Assembly (NCBI RefSeq): GCF_018919215.1
Contig: NZ_JAHLQK010000001.1
Coordinates: 280,430-344,429, forward strand
Source of the DNA: Alkaliphilus flagellatus
Lineage (GTDB): Bacteria > Bacillota > Clostridia > Peptostreptococcales > Natronincolaceae
Direction of reading: 5' to 3'
Length of the DNA stretch: 64,000 nucleotides
Position numbers and translations under genes: made by a program. Positions 42,457-51,595 of this stretch are shown piece by piece. Numbering within the stretch: position 1 is the first letter of the stretch; each line of letters opens with the position of its first letter. Below the pieces are notes generated by a model. It made no database searches and was not told the origin of the DNA. It saw nothing but the letters and a program-made list of their open reading frames with translations.

Positions 42457-43683
42457 ATGAGAAATACATTAAAAATTCAATATATAAAGAATGCGAATTT
42501 ACGAAATGTAGAAGATGGAAGTGACGTCTTTAAATTCATTAATCGAGAAACTTTAAGAAGCGTAAGAGATTTTCATGACAAATTTTCAGAGTACCAAGTC
42601 ACCCCATTACACAGTTTAAATGAGTTATCTAAGAGACTAGGTGTTGCTAAGATATGGGTCAAAGACGAATCTCATAGATTTGGCCTAAATGCTTTTAAGG
42701 TATTGGGTGGTGCATATGCTGTAGGAAAGTACTTGTCTGAAAAACTGGGTGTCGATATTTCTGAATTATCATTTGAAGATTTGAAATCAAAAGAGATAAA
42801 AGATAAGTTAGGGGATCTAACTTTTGTTACGGCAACAGACGGAAATCATGGTCGTGGCATTGCTTGGGCAGCAAATAAACTTGGACAAAAATCCGTTGTG
42901 TTTATGCCAAAAGGGTCATCCATATTGAGATTGGAAAATATCAAGAAAGAAGGCGCAGAGGCATCCATTACTGACTTAAATTATGACGATGCTGTTAGAT
43001 TAGCTAGTCAATATGCAGAAGAAAACAATGGTGTTTTAATTCAAGATAGCGCTTGGAATGGTTATGAAAAGATCCCTAAATGGATCATGCAGGGCTACCT
43101 AACTCTAATAGATGAAGCCATGGAGCAAATAAGAAGTGAAGGATATGAAAAGCCTACTCATGTATTTCTTCAAGCAGGTGTGGGATCATTTGCTGGAAGT
43201 GTACTTGGATATTTGATTTCAGAATTTGGAAATGATCGACCGATAACCGCAATTATTGAACCTGAAGATGCAGCATGTATATTCAAATCTGTCATGGTTA
43301 GTGATGGTACACCACATGCTGTAACAGGTGATATGACAACCATTATGGCGGGATTGGCTTGTGGAAAACCAAGTATTGTTTCATGGGATATACTAAGGGA
43401 TTATGCAAATATGTATATTTCTTGTGCGGATAAAATTTCAGCAAATGGTATGAGAATCCTTGGTAGTCCATTGCCGGCGGATCCACAAATCATATCAGGA
43501 GAATCTGGAGCGGTGGGAATTGGTTTAATAAGTAAGATATTAGAAGATGATTCATTCAAAGAAATTGCAGATATTTTAGAGATTAATGATGGTTCAAAGA
43601 TTCTAATCATAAGTACTGAAGGTGATACCGATCCAGTAGGGTACAAAAATATTGTATGGAATGGTATGTATCCTTCAGTCTAA
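42457..43683 (+). CDS. dpaL: Diaminopropionate ammonia-lyase
   Basis: A 408-residue fold-type II PLP enzyme. The Schiff-base lysine is K81 in NAFKVLGGAYA; TATDGNHGRGIAWAA (~residue 130) and the Gly-rich VGSFAGSVLGYL bind the cofactor phosphate. It converts 2,3-diaminopropionate to pyruvate and two ammonia. The frame opens at 42421, but TAAGGAGG at 42443-42450 places the start at ATG 42457. It is followed by ygeY after 45 bases, the same pairing as ygeX-ygeY in enterobacteria. A RidA remnant precedes it. Confidence 0.93.
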   Translation: MRNTLKIQYIKNANLRNVEDGSDVFKFINRETLRSVRDFHDKFSEYQVTPLHSLNELSKRLGVAKIWVKDESHRFGLNAFKVLGGAYAVGKYLSEKLGVDISELSFEDLKSKEIKDKLGDLTFVTATDGNHGRGIAWAANKLGQKSVVFMPKGSSILRLENIKKEGAEASITDLNYDDAVRLASQYAEENNGVLIQDSAWNGYEKIPKWIMQGYLTLIDEAMEQIRSEGYEKPTHVFLQAGVGSFAGSVLGYLISEFGNDRPITAIIEPEDAACIFKSVMVSDGTPHAVTGDMTTIMAGLACGKPSIVSWDILRDYANMYISCADKISANGMRILGSPLPADPQIISGESGAVGIGLISKILEDDSFKEIADILEINDGSKILIISTEGDTDPVGYKNIVWNGMYPSV

Positions 43684-43728
43684 AATAGTTTGAGTTTAAA
43701 TAGAAAGATTTATAGGAGGATTGATATT

Positions 43729-44901
43729 ATGAAAAATCAAATTTTAAACCAAATGTCTCATAAAAAAGACGAACTTATCAAATTTACTCAAGAACTTGTA
43801 AGTATTAAAAGTTATTCAGGAAATGAAGAAAAAGTTGTAAAACATATAGCTGAAAAAATGAAAGAACTCGGCTATGATGAGGTAATTATCGATTCCATGG
43901 GAAATATTTTCGGCAAGATTGGAAATGGTAAAAAAATAATCATGTTTGATTCTCATATAGACACTGTTGAAGTAAAAGACGAATCCAAATGGGAGGTACC
44001 GCCTTTTAGTGGTGAAATAGTAGATGGGAGGCTCTATGGTAGAGGATCAGTAGATATGAAATCTGGTGCTGCGGCTTCAGTGTATGCTGGTGCGATTGCA
44101 AAGGAACTTGGACTCGCTGAAGATAAGACGATTTTAGTATCTTGTACAGTGTTTGAAGAAGATTGTGATGGTGAAAATCTTAAACACCTATTTGAGGAAT
44201 ATAATATAAAACCAGATTACTTCATAACTTGCGAACCTTCAAATAACAAAATCGTAACAGGCCATAAGGGTAAAGCACAGATTACAATAAAAACAAAGGG
44301 TGTCTCAGCACATGGTTCAGCACCAGAAAAAGGCAAGAATGCAATTTACGAGATGGCAGAAATAATCCAGCGTGTTGAAAAGACCAATGAAGAGCTTATG
44401 AAAATGGATGGTCCTAAAAGAACACTTGTAATGTCGAATATTTCATCGGTAAGCGTTTCTTTAAATGCTGTTCCTTCTGAATGTGAGGTCTATTTAGATC
44501 GAAGAATGGTTTTAGGAGAAACAGAAGAATCTATTAAAAAAGAAATGGGTAGAATTATTGAAGGAAAAAATGCCGTATGGGAAATCGGAACAATAAGCAG
44601 AACAAGTTGGAAAGGCATGCCAATCACCTATCAACCATTTCATTTAGCTTGGGAAATTGACCTTAATCATGAACTTTCAAAAGCTTGTATTCATTCATAT
44701 CGAGAAATTCTTGGAAGTGAACCAGAGTATGATTTTTGGGATTTTAGTACGAATGCAGTAACTCCAGTTAGTATGGGTATTCCTTCAATTGGTTTTGGAC
44801 CGGGTGAATATAAACTTGCTCACATGACCAATGAAAATTGTAAAGTAGATCAAATAGTTGAAGCATGTAGCTTTTATGCGAATCTAATTCATGCATTATA
44901 A
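43729..44901 (+). CDS. ygeY: YgeY-type M20 family metallohydrolase
   Basis: A 390-residue M20 peptidase/deacylase with the metal motifs FDSHIDTV, GRGSVDMKSG, and EEDCDGE, followed by the dimerisation domain insertion (GHKGKAQITIKTKGVSAHGSAP). The YgeY family is linked by gene context to selenium-dependent purine/xanthine pathways and to diaminopropionate ammonia-lyase. The start ATG 43729 is fixed by AGGAGG at 43714-43719; the open frame begins at 43690. It probably acts on a substrate that yields the DpaL substrate. A terminator follows at 44956-44992. Confidence 0.9.
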   Translation: MKNQILNQMSHKKDELIKFTQELVSIKSYSGNEEKVVKHIAEKMKELGYDEVIIDSMGNIFGKIGNGKKIIMFDSHIDTVEVKDESKWEVPPFSGEIVDGRLYGRGSVDMKSGAAASVYAGAIAKELGLAEDKTILVSCTVFEEDCDGENLKHLFEEYNIKPDYFITCEPSNNKIVTGHKGKAQITIKTKGVSAHGSAPEKGKNAIYEMAEIIQRVEKTNEELMKMDGPKRTLVMSNISSVSVSLNAVPSECEVYLDRRMVLGETEESIKKEMGRIIEGKNAVWEIGTISRTSWKGMPITYQPFHLAWEIDLNHELSKACIHSYREILGSEPEYDFWDFSTNAVTPVSMGIPSIGFGPGEYKLAHMTNENCKVDQIVEACSFYANLIHAL

Positions 44902-44955
44902 AACATATTTGCTGTATTAAAACAAATCAAAACTATATAATGATTAATCATTTAT

Positions 44956-44992
44956 AATCTCCTGAATTCTTTATGAAAACAGGAGATTTTTA
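44956..44992 (+). terminator. Terminator after ygeY
   Basis: aatctcctg (44956-44964) pairs exactly with caggagatt (44980-44988) and is followed by tttta. Confidence 0.75.
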
Positions 44993-45155
44993 TATTGTTT
45001 ATCTGGTTTAAAAACCACAAATATTTTTAATAGACATATTTAAATAGATTTCATTCTTCACATATCAATATGTCCTTGCATATATTGTACTGCAAGAATA
45101 CATTATGTCCTTTAATACTCATAATAAGATAATTGTTAGATATGTTGATATAAAT

Positions 45156-45231
45156 TAAGACTCAGTCCAGATGAAGTTTTATTCCCACTTAAAGAAGTGG
45201 GAGATTTGGAATTGTAAGTCATCTGATAAAT
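45156..45231 (+). repeat. IS605/IStron-type right-end-like segment, copy B (internally deleted)
   Basis: taagactcagtccagatgaag joined directly to a perfect tcccactt/aagtggga hairpin and the end ttggaattgtaagtcatctgataaat. The central ctgaacgcaaa...ccaggg part found in copies A and C is missing. Confidence 0.5.
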
Positions 45232-45268
45232 GTACGCAAATAATAAATTGCTATAGGAAGTGAAAAAA

Positions 45269-46249
45269 ATGATAATATCTAAAACACCACTTAGAATCAG
45301 TTTTGTAGGTGGAGGAACGGACTTACCTTTATTTTATAAAAAAACTAGTGGAAGAGTTCTTAGTACAACAATTAATAAATATATTTTTGTAATTATTAAA
45401 AAATCTTATGGTAATGAAGTAATACTAAACTATTCTAAAAAAGAGATAGTTAAAAATATTAGTGATATTAAAAATGAATATATCAAAGAATCTATGAAAT
45501 TAACTGGCATTGATAAAGGCGTTGAGATTACTATACTTTCTGATATTCATACTAAAGGAAGTGGTTTGGGTTCTTCTAGCTCCTTAATAGTTGGTTTATT
45601 AAATGCATTATACCATTATAAAAATGATCCTAAGTCTTTAGATTTTTTAGCAAAAGAAGCATGTAGACTGGAGATTGATGTATTAGGTAAGCCCATTGGT
45701 AAACAAGATCAATATGCTGCATCTTTTGGAGGTTTTAAAATATATACATTTAACCCTGATGAAACTGTTGAAGTTACTCCTATTACTCTAGATGAAGTTA
45801 GGCTTTCAAATTTAGAATCATGTTTATATCTTGTTTATACAGGCATTACCCGAAAGTCTTCAACTATTTTACAGGAACAAAATACTAAAACTGAGGTTAA
45901 CTTTGAGTATCTTAAAGAGATGTCTTTAATGCCTTTACAAGTAGCAGAAATGCTAGAGCAAAATCAATATGATGATTTTGGAAACTATTTAAATACTGCT
46001 TGGAACTATAAAAAGCAGCTTGCTAACAGCATTACTAATCCTAAAATTGATCTTCTATATAATAAAGGGTTAGAGAATGGTGCTATAGGTGGAAAGCTTT
46101 TAGGCGCTGGTGGTGGTGGGTTCATTCTCTTTTATGTACCCCCTAAAAACAGGGAAATCTTTATAAGGGAAATTAGTAAAATTTCTAAAATATTGCCATT
46201 TAAATTTGAACCTTATGGCAGTAAAATTATTTTCAATTCAGAAAGTTAG
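45269..46249 (+). CDS. hddA: D-glycero-D-manno-heptose 7-phosphate kinase (GHMP family)
   Basis: A 326-residue GHMP kinase. It starts IISKTPLRISFVGGGTDLPLF, the HddA signature, has the ATP loop KGSGLGSSSSLIVGLLNAL (~residue 95), GKPIGKQDQYAASFGG, and GGKLLGAGGGGFILFY. It phosphorylates heptose 7-phosphate to the alpha-1,7-bisphosphate in GDP-D-glycero-alpha-D-manno-heptose synthesis for S-layer or capsule glycans. ATG 45269 is preferred to GTG 45260 because TAGGAAG (45254-45260) is correctly spaced. It is the first gene of a colinear cassette up to 50263. Confidence 0.9.
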   Translation: MIISKTPLRISFVGGGTDLPLFYKKTSGRVLSTTINKYIFVIIKKSYGNEVILNYSKKEIVKNISDIKNEYIKESMKLTGIDKGVEITILSDIHTKGSGLGSSSSLIVGLLNALYHYKNDPKSLDFLAKEACRLEIDVLGKPIGKQDQYAASFGGFKIYTFNPDETVEVTPITLDEVRLSNLESCLYLVYTGITRKSSTILQEQNTKTEVNFEYLKEMSLMPLQVAEMLEQNQYDDFGNYLNTAWNYKKQLANSITNPKIDLLYNKGLENGAIGGKLLGAGGGGFILFYVPPKNREIFIREISKISKILPFKFEPYGSKIIFNSES

Positions 46250-46277
46250 TAATTGATCTAATATAGGAGGAAGATAC

Positions 46278-47252
46278 ATGAATGTTCTAATTACTGGAGG
46301 AGCAGGTTATATAGGTAGTCATTGTAATAAGTTTCTTCATCAAAAAAATATTAATACGATTATAGTAGATAATTTAAGTTTTGGACATAGTGAAGCAGTA
46401 AAATGGGGAACGTTTATTGAAGGAGATTTTGGGGACAAATGTTTTATAAGTAGTATATTTAAGAATTATAATATTGATGCGGTTATTCATTTTGCCGCAT
46501 ATGCCAATGTGCCTGAATCTGTAATTCAACCAAATAAATACTACATCAATAATGTTTCTAATATGATAAATCTTCTAGATTCCATGGTCGAGAATAATGT
46601 TAAATATATTGTATTTTCTTCGTCTGCTGCAACCTTTGGTAGTCCCAAATATACACCTATTGATGAAAATCATCCTCAAAATCCAATAAACCCCTATGGT
46701 GAAACCAAATTGATTGGGGAAAAACTCCTTAGAGATTATGAAAAAGCATATGGAATTAAATATACTATTATGCGGTATTTTAATGCAGCTGGAGCAGACT
46801 TAGATTGTGAAATAGGTGAATCTCATTATCCTGAACACCATTTACTCCCTGTTATTTTCCAGGTTTGTCAAGGTGTTAAAGATAAGTTAAATATCTATGG
46901 TAATAATTATCCTACCAAGGATGGAAGTTGTATAAGGGACTTTATCCATGTAACAGATTTAGCGTGTGCGCATTATTTAGCTTTAGAATATCTTATTTCA
47001 GAAAATCAATCACAGGACTTTAATTTAGGTAGTAATATAGGATTTTCTGTAAAAGAAATAGTAAAAAAATGCGAAGAAGTTCTAGATATACAAATAAATT
47101 ATCAATTAAGTAGTCCTAGGCTTGGAGATCCGGCCATATTAATAGCTTCAAATGCTAAAATTAAAAGCTTATTAAATTGGGAGCCAAAATATAGTGACTT
47201 GGAAACTATTATAAAATCAGCCTGGGCTTGGGAAAAAATTAAAGACTATTAA
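46278..47252 (+). CDS. galE: UDP-glucose 4-epimerase-like NAD-dependent epimerase
   Basis: A 324-residue short-chain dehydrogenase/reductase with the NAD motif TGGAGYIGSH (residues 6-15), the catalytic serine region FSSSAATFG and the YxxxK motif YGETKLIGEK. The segments RYFNAAGAD and HHLLPVIFQVCQG, and the GSCIRDFIHVTDL region match GalE rather than other epimerases. It would interconvert UDP-glucose and UDP-galactose. Inside a heptose cassette it may supply a second sugar for the same glycan. ATG follows TAGGAGGAAG. Confidence 0.88.
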   Translation: MNVLITGGAGYIGSHCNKFLHQKNINTIIVDNLSFGHSEAVKWGTFIEGDFGDKCFISSIFKNYNIDAVIHFAAYANVPESVIQPNKYYINNVSNMINLLDSMVENNVKYIVFSSSAATFGSPKYTPIDENHPQNPINPYGETKLIGEKLLRDYEKAYGIKYTIMRYFNAAGADLDCEIGESHYPEHHLLPVIFQVCQGVKDKLNIYGNNYPTKDGSCIRDFIHVTDLACAHYLALEYLISENQSQDFNLGSNIGFSVKEIVKKCEEVLDIQINYQLSSPRLGDPAILIASNAKIKSLLNWEPKYSDLETIIKSAWAWEKIKDY

Positions 47253-47274
47253 TTTATAATAGGAGGAATATTCT

Positions 47275-47880
47275 ATGAAAGATTTTTTTCATAAATACAA
47301 ACAAGAACTAATAGAGTCAATCGACAAAATATCTCAAAAAGATATGAAACAATTTTTTCAAATTATGTTAGATTCATATAATAAAAATAAAAAAATAATT
47401 ATTATTGGTAATGGAGGCAGTGCAGCAACAGCATCTCATTTCTCTTGTGATCTAGGTAAGGGAGCATCTGTTGAAGGTGTTAGAAGATTTAGAGTTATAA
47501 GCCTAACCGATAATATACCTTTGATTACAGCTATTTCAAATGATATATCCTACGATGAAGTTTTTAAGTATCAATTAGAAAACATTCTTGAAGAAGATGA
47601 TTTAGTAATAGGAATTTCTGCCTCTGGCAACTCTGAGAATATAGTTAAAGCATTTGAGTATGCAAAAAGTAAATCTGCAAAAACTTTTGGCTTAGTTGGA
47701 TTTAGCGGTGGAAAAGTAAAAGATTTATCTGACGGTTATATTCATGTTCAAAGTTTTAATTACGGCATTGTTGAAGATATTCACTTAATTATAGAGCATG
47801 TATTAACCCAGTATTTTAAGAAATACATGGGAGAAATGAATATTAATAAATCTAATAAAACCCTTGGGCAGGAAGATTAA
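47275..47880 (+). CDS. gmhA: Sedoheptulose 7-phosphate isomerase
   Basis: A 201-residue SIS-domain protein. The IIIIGNGGSAATASHFSCDLGKG segment (~residue 41) and ISASGNSENIVKAFEYAK (~residue 119) are the phosphosugar-binding loops, and EDIHLIIEHVLTQYF closes the active site. It converts sedoheptulose 7-phosphate to D-glycero-D-manno-heptose 7-phosphate, the substrate of HddA. The next gene starts at the base after its stop. Confidence 0.92.
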   Translation: MKDFFHKYKQELIESIDKISQKDMKQFFQIMLDSYNKNKKIIIIGNGGSAATASHFSCDLGKGASVEGVRRFRVISLTDNIPLITAISNDISYDEVFKYQLENILEEDDLVIGISASGNSENIVKAFEYAKSKSAKTFGLVGFSGGKVKDLSDGYIHVQSFNYGIVEDIHLIIEHVLTQYFKKYMGEMNINKSNKTLGQED

Positions 47881-48408
47881 ATGCATAAAGCAGTTTTTTT
47901 AGATAGAGATGGAGTCATAAACCAAAAAGCCAATGAGCATGATTATATTAAAACTTGGAATGAGTTTAAATTGATTCCTGAAATTGTTGATGTGATGAAA
48001 CATGTACAATCAAAAGGCTATAAAATAATAATTGTAACAAATCAAAGAGGGATAGCAAGAGGTATTATGACTATAAATGATTTAAATAAAATACATGAAA
48101 ATTTGCGGCAACTTCTCCATATCCATAATATATATATAACAGGCATATTTTATTGCTCCCATGATATTCATGAGAATTGTGGTTGTAGAAAACCTAAAGT
48201 AGGTATGTTCTTAAAAGCTAAAAAACTATACAATATTAACTTTGAACAATCTTTTTTAATAGGCGATTCATTAACAGATATTATGGCTGCTAATACATTA
48301 AAAATAAAATCCATTTTATATGCTAAAAATGCTATCAATAAAAAAATTGAACCAATGCCTAGATATATTGTTACAGACCTTAACGAAATAAATAAAATTA
48401 TAAATTAA
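47881..48408 (+). CDS. gmhB: D-glycero-D-manno-heptose 1,7-bisphosphate 7-phosphatase
   Basis: A 175-residue HAD phosphatase: DRDGVIN (DxDG catalytic motif, residues 8-14), IVTNQRGIARG, the zinc loop CSHDIHENCGCRKPK and GDSLTDIMAA. It removes the 7-phosphate, giving heptose 1-phosphate for nucleotide activation. The ATG directly follows the gmhA stop, and the ribosome site lies in the gmhA end (GGGCAGGAAG). Confidence 0.92.
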   Translation: MHKAVFLDRDGVINQKANEHDYIKTWNEFKLIPEIVDVMKHVQSKGYKIIIVTNQRGIARGIMTINDLNKIHENLRQLLHIHNIYITGIFYCSHDIHENCGCRKPKVGMFLKAKKLYNINFEQSFLIGDSLTDIMAANTLKIKSILYAKNAINKKIEPMPRYIVTDLNEINKIIN

Positions 48409-48449
48409 AACCTTTTATTTAAAGGTTCCAATTTTAGGAGGGATTAAGA

Positions 48450-49298
48450 GTGAGTAAGTATGATGCGGGAATTTTAGAAAATGAATCTGCAAATAGATTT
48501 ATTAAAAATATCAAAGGAGGTTATAACATAAAACTGCCAGCATATTATCAAAACAGCAAAAATAGTAAAGGTAATATAAATAATAGTGATAAGAGAAATA
48601 CAGAGAATATGCCTGGGATAACTGTAATTACCAGTACTATAAGACCAGAGTTTATGGAAAAGGTATTTGAAAATTACAATAGACAAACCTATCAAAAAAA
48701 AGAGCTCATTATTGTTTTAAACAAAAATAGCATGAACATTAGGAAGTGGATGAAAAAGGCAAAACAATATAAAAATATTAGGGTATTTCAGCTTGATGAA
48801 AGAATTTCTTTTGGCCAATGTTACAATTTTTGTGTAAGTAAATCAAAGTATGATTATATTGCTCCATTTGATGATGATGACTACTATGCTCCTAATTATT
48901 TAAATGATATTGTTGAGGCATTTCAGACTTCAAAGGCAGACGTTGTTGGTAAAAAAACTCGCTATGTTTATTTTGAAAGTTCTGGAATACTAGCCATTTC
49001 AAACCCTAATAATGAGAATCGTTATGTTGATCATATTGATGGTCCTACATTATCTTTTAACAAAAAAATATTTGATAAGGTTCGATTTACCAACCAACCC
49101 GTTGGAGTAGATGGTAGATTCTGTAAAGATTGTATTGATAATGGTATAAAGCTGTACTCAACAAATAAGTTCAATCATGTGTATATTAGACATTCATCCT
49201 CCCATCAGCATACTTGGGCAATAAGCGATGATGAATTCTTAAGTTGGTGTGATGTAATAGGAAAGATAGAAAATTACCAAGAATATGTTGCTAAATAG
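48450..49298 (+). CDS. GT2-like glycosyltransferase (paralogue 1)
   Basis: A 282-residue protein. After a ~55-residue Asn/Lys/Ser-rich leader comes a GT-A fold: ITVITSTIRPEFMEKVFENYNRQTY, KELIIVLNKNS and the DxD-like cluster APFDDDDYYAPNYL. A C-terminal RHSSSHQHTW segment is shared with its neighbour. GT2 enzymes transfer activated sugars to glycan or protein acceptors; here the likely donor is a nucleotide-heptose. GTG 48450 follows TTAGGAGGG. No membrane segment or signal. The following gene is a clear paralogue, so the pair arose by tandem duplication. Confidence 0.82.
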   Translation: MSKYDAGILENESANRFIKNIKGGYNIKLPAYYQNSKNSKGNINNSDKRNTENMPGITVITSTIRPEFMEKVFENYNRQTYQKKELIIVLNKNSMNIRKWMKKAKQYKNIRVFQLDERISFGQCYNFCVSKSKYDYIAPFDDDDYYAPNYLNDIVEAFQTSKADVVGKKTRYVYFESSGILAISNPNNENRYVDHIDGPTLSFNKKIFDKVRFTNQPVGVDGRFCKDCIDNGIKLYSTNKFNHVYIRHSSSHQHTWAISDDEFLSWCDVIGKIENYQEYVAK

Positions 49299-49345
49299 CA
49301 AATTAAAATTAAGATACTAATCTTCAGGGATGTTAGGAGGTATTA

Positions 49346-50263
49346 ATGTTGAGTAGGCCTAATACTAATAGTCAAAAAACTAATAGAGACAATCCAAATA
49401 CTAGCTCTAAAAACTCTAGTGCACCAAGAAATAAATCTATGAATATATCAGTTGAAAAAATAAGACAGAATTATTACAAAAGATTGTCAGTATATTCTCA
49501 ACATACTAAATGTAATGACCATAATATAAATAACAGTGATGATAGTAATAAGAGACATACAAAGGATATGTCTGGAATAACTGTAATTACAAGTACTATA
49601 AGACCCCAATTTATGGATAGTATATTTGAAAATTACAATAGACAAACCTACAAAAAAAAGGAGCTTATCATTATTCTAAATAAAAATAGTATGGATATAA
49701 ACCTATGGAAAGAAAAAGCAAAACAATATGCAAATATTAGTGTATTTCAGATTGATGAAGAGGTTCCATTGGGAGAGTGTTATAATTTCTGTGTAGAAAA
49801 ATCAACTTATGACTATATTGCTCCATTTGATGATGACGATTATTATGCTCCTAACTATCTACAGGACATTGTTGAAGCCTTTAAAATTTCAAATGCAGAT
49901 GTTGTCGGTAAAAGAGCTAGATATGTTTATTTTGAAAACTCAGGAATATTAGCTATTTCAGGTAGTAGGTATGAAAATAGCTATGTTAATTATATTGATG
50001 GCCCCACATTATCTTTTAATAAAAAAATATTTGATAGAGTTCAGTTTAGTAATATTCCATGTGGAATAGATGTTCAGTTTTGTAAAGATTGTACTGCTAA
50101 TGGTATAAAAATATATTCCACAAATAGATTTAACCATGTATATATTAGACATTCTTCATCTCATGATCACACATGGAAAATAAACGATAATATGCTTTTA
50201 ATGTATGGTGGTTGTAGAGTAGTTAGAAAAACAAATAATTATCAGAAATATATTACTAGATAG
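49346..50263 (+). CDS. GT2-like glycosyltransferase (paralogue 2)
   Basis: A 305-residue protein strongly similar over its last ~230 residues to the preceding gene (same ITVITSTIRPxFM, APFDDDDYYAPNYL, ISGxxYENxYV, and RHSSSHDHTW blocks), with a longer low-complexity N-terminus (~85 residues, Asn/Ser/Thr-rich). TTG-AGT/ATG choice: ATG 49346 follows TTAGGAGG. The divergence of the leader and the conserved catalytic core suggest different acceptors or positions of sugar addition. It is the last plus-strand gene of the cassette. Confidence 0.82.
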   Translation: MLSRPNTNSQKTNRDNPNTSSKNSSAPRNKSMNISVEKIRQNYYKRLSVYSQHTKCNDHNINNSDDSNKRHTKDMSGITVITSTIRPQFMDSIFENYNRQTYKKKELIIILNKNSMDINLWKEKAKQYANISVFQIDEEVPLGECYNFCVEKSTYDYIAPFDDDDYYAPNYLQDIVEAFKISNADVVGKRARYVYFENSGILAISGSRYENSYVNYIDGPTLSFNKKIFDRVQFSNIPCGIDVQFCKDCTANGIKIYSTNRFNHVYIRHSSSHDHTWKINDNMLLMYGGCRVVRKTNNYQKYITR

Positions 50264-50293
50264 CTCTAAAAAATAGTGACTGATTCTAATAAA

Positions 50294-50436
50294 CTAAGAC
50301 TTTGCGTTCAGAAGGAGTTTTTACTTTTTCTGAACGCAAAGTCTTGTAAGTGTCCTATGGGTATATCCAGGGATATTGAGATCCCATCTCTCGCTTAAAA
50401 AGTGGGAGTCCCTAAATTGTAAGTCATCAGATAAAT
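50294..50436 (+). repeat. IS605/IStron-type right-end-like segment, copy C (most complete)
   Basis: Starts with a perfect 17-bp hairpin (50297-50313 with 50328-50344) containing gcgttcag/ctgaacgc, then tgtaagtgtcctatggg, tccaggga, a tcccatctctcgc...agtggga stem and the end aaattgtaagtcatcagataaat. It lies between the glycosyltransferases and the opposing nucleotidyltransferase gene. No transposase or tnpB adjoins it. The first hairpin could also terminate transcription. Confidence 0.55.
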
Positions 50437-50449
50437 ATCAGTCATTATT

Positions 50450-51520
50450 TTATGATTTTTTTAGTTTTATCTTAGTATCTTTTCCAAGTAATAATTGATT
50501 AGTTTTTGTTTCCTCTTTTTCTCCTTCAACTATACAACATCTTTCAATAATACTCGAGTCAATTATGCCCCGTATATCAGAAATAATAGATTCATTTAGT
50601 ATTATACTGTTTTGAATATGACAATTTGTAATTTCAACATTATCATAGATTGAGGTGTACGGCCCTATATAAGCATCTTTAATTATAGTGTTGTTTCCAA
50701 TAGTTACTGGGCCTGTAATAATACTATTTTTAACTATAGAACTATTCCCAATAAAAACCATACCATCTATTTTCGAACCTTTGTCAATGATACCATTATT
50801 TTCAGGCTTTATATTAGACAGTAAATATTGATTTGCTATCAAAATATCCTCTGGCTTACCTAAATCCTGCCACAAGCAGTCAAACTTTTCATAAGATACT
50901 ACATATCCATTATCAATTAACCATTTTATTGCATCAGATAATTCATATTCATTTCTATTTGAAGGTTTTATATTTTCACAGGCAGTAAATATATTACTAT
51001 CAAAGATATATATACCTGCTATAGCTAGATTGGTAGGTGGATTATTAGGCTTTTCAATTACATCTATTACTCTGTCCTTCTCTATTTTTACTATTCCGTA
51101 TCTGCTTGGATTACTAACTTTATTAATTAAAACATGGCAATTAAAATTTGAGTTAACAATATTATTAATTGCGTTTTTAATGTCAGGATGGTAAAGATTA
51201 TCCCCTAAAATCATCAAAAATTTTTCATTTTTTATAAATTCTCTAGAGCTTAAAACTGCATTTGCGAGGCCAATAGGCTTCTCTTGCTTAATATAATGGA
51301 ATGCTATATTTTTATTATCATATTCTTTTAAAGCTTCCTGAAAGCTAGCTTTATTTTTTCCAACCACAATCCCTATTTCATCAATGCCCATATCAACTAA
51401 TATATCAATAATATAAAATAGTATCGGTTTATTAGCTAAAGGTATTAAATGCTTTGGCAGTGTATGTGTTATAGGCCACAGCCTACTTCCCACTCCTGCA
51501 CATAGAATCAATCCTTTCAT
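50450..51520 (-). CDS. Sugar-phosphate nucleotidyltransferase with C-terminal left-handed beta-helix
   Basis: A 356-residue protein. The N-terminal two thirds form a nucleotidyltransferase domain (KGLILCAGVGSRLWPITHTLPKHLIPLANKP, FLMILGDNLYH, GIVKIEKDRVIDVIEKP, WQDLGKPEDIL) of the RmlA/StrD group. The last ~110 residues are hexapeptide repeats (IGNSSIVKNSIITGPVTIGN). It activates a sugar 1-phosphate with NTP; in this context heptose 1-phosphate is a natural candidate, though glucose 1-phosphate is usual for the family. It is not HddC-like in length. ATG 51520 is set by GGAAGGAG on its strand; the open frame extends to 51556. It is convergent with the cassette. Confidence 0.85.
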   Translation of the reverse strand: MKGLILCAGVGSRLWPITHTLPKHLIPLANKPILFYIIDILVDMGIDEIGIVVGKNKASFQEALKEYDNKNIAFHYIKQEKPIGLANAVLSSREFIKNEKFLMILGDNLYHPDIKNAINNIVNSNFNCHVLINKVSNPSRYGIVKIEKDRVIDVIEKPNNPPTNLAIAGIYIFDSNIFTACENIKPSNRNEYELSDAIKWLIDNGYVVSYEKFDCLWQDLGKPEDILIANQYLLSNIKPENNGIIDKGSKIDGMVFIGNSSIVKNSIITGPVTIGNNTIIKDAYIGPYTSIYDNVEITNCHIQNSIILNESIISDIRGIIDSSIIERCCIVEGEKEETKTNQLLLGKDTKIKLKKS

Positions 51521-51595
51521 TACGATTGCTCCTTCCGGTTTATTGATATTAAACACTTTATTATATTATATGTTGATAAAATCAGATGTGATAGG

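Larger units (their letters stand above)
44902..45268. other. Gap before the heptose cassette
   Basis: Contains the ygeY terminator (44956-44992), AT-rich sequence, and an IS605-type relic (45156-45231) directly abutting the cassette; the ribosome site AGGAAG of the first heptose gene follows. Confidence 0.5.
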
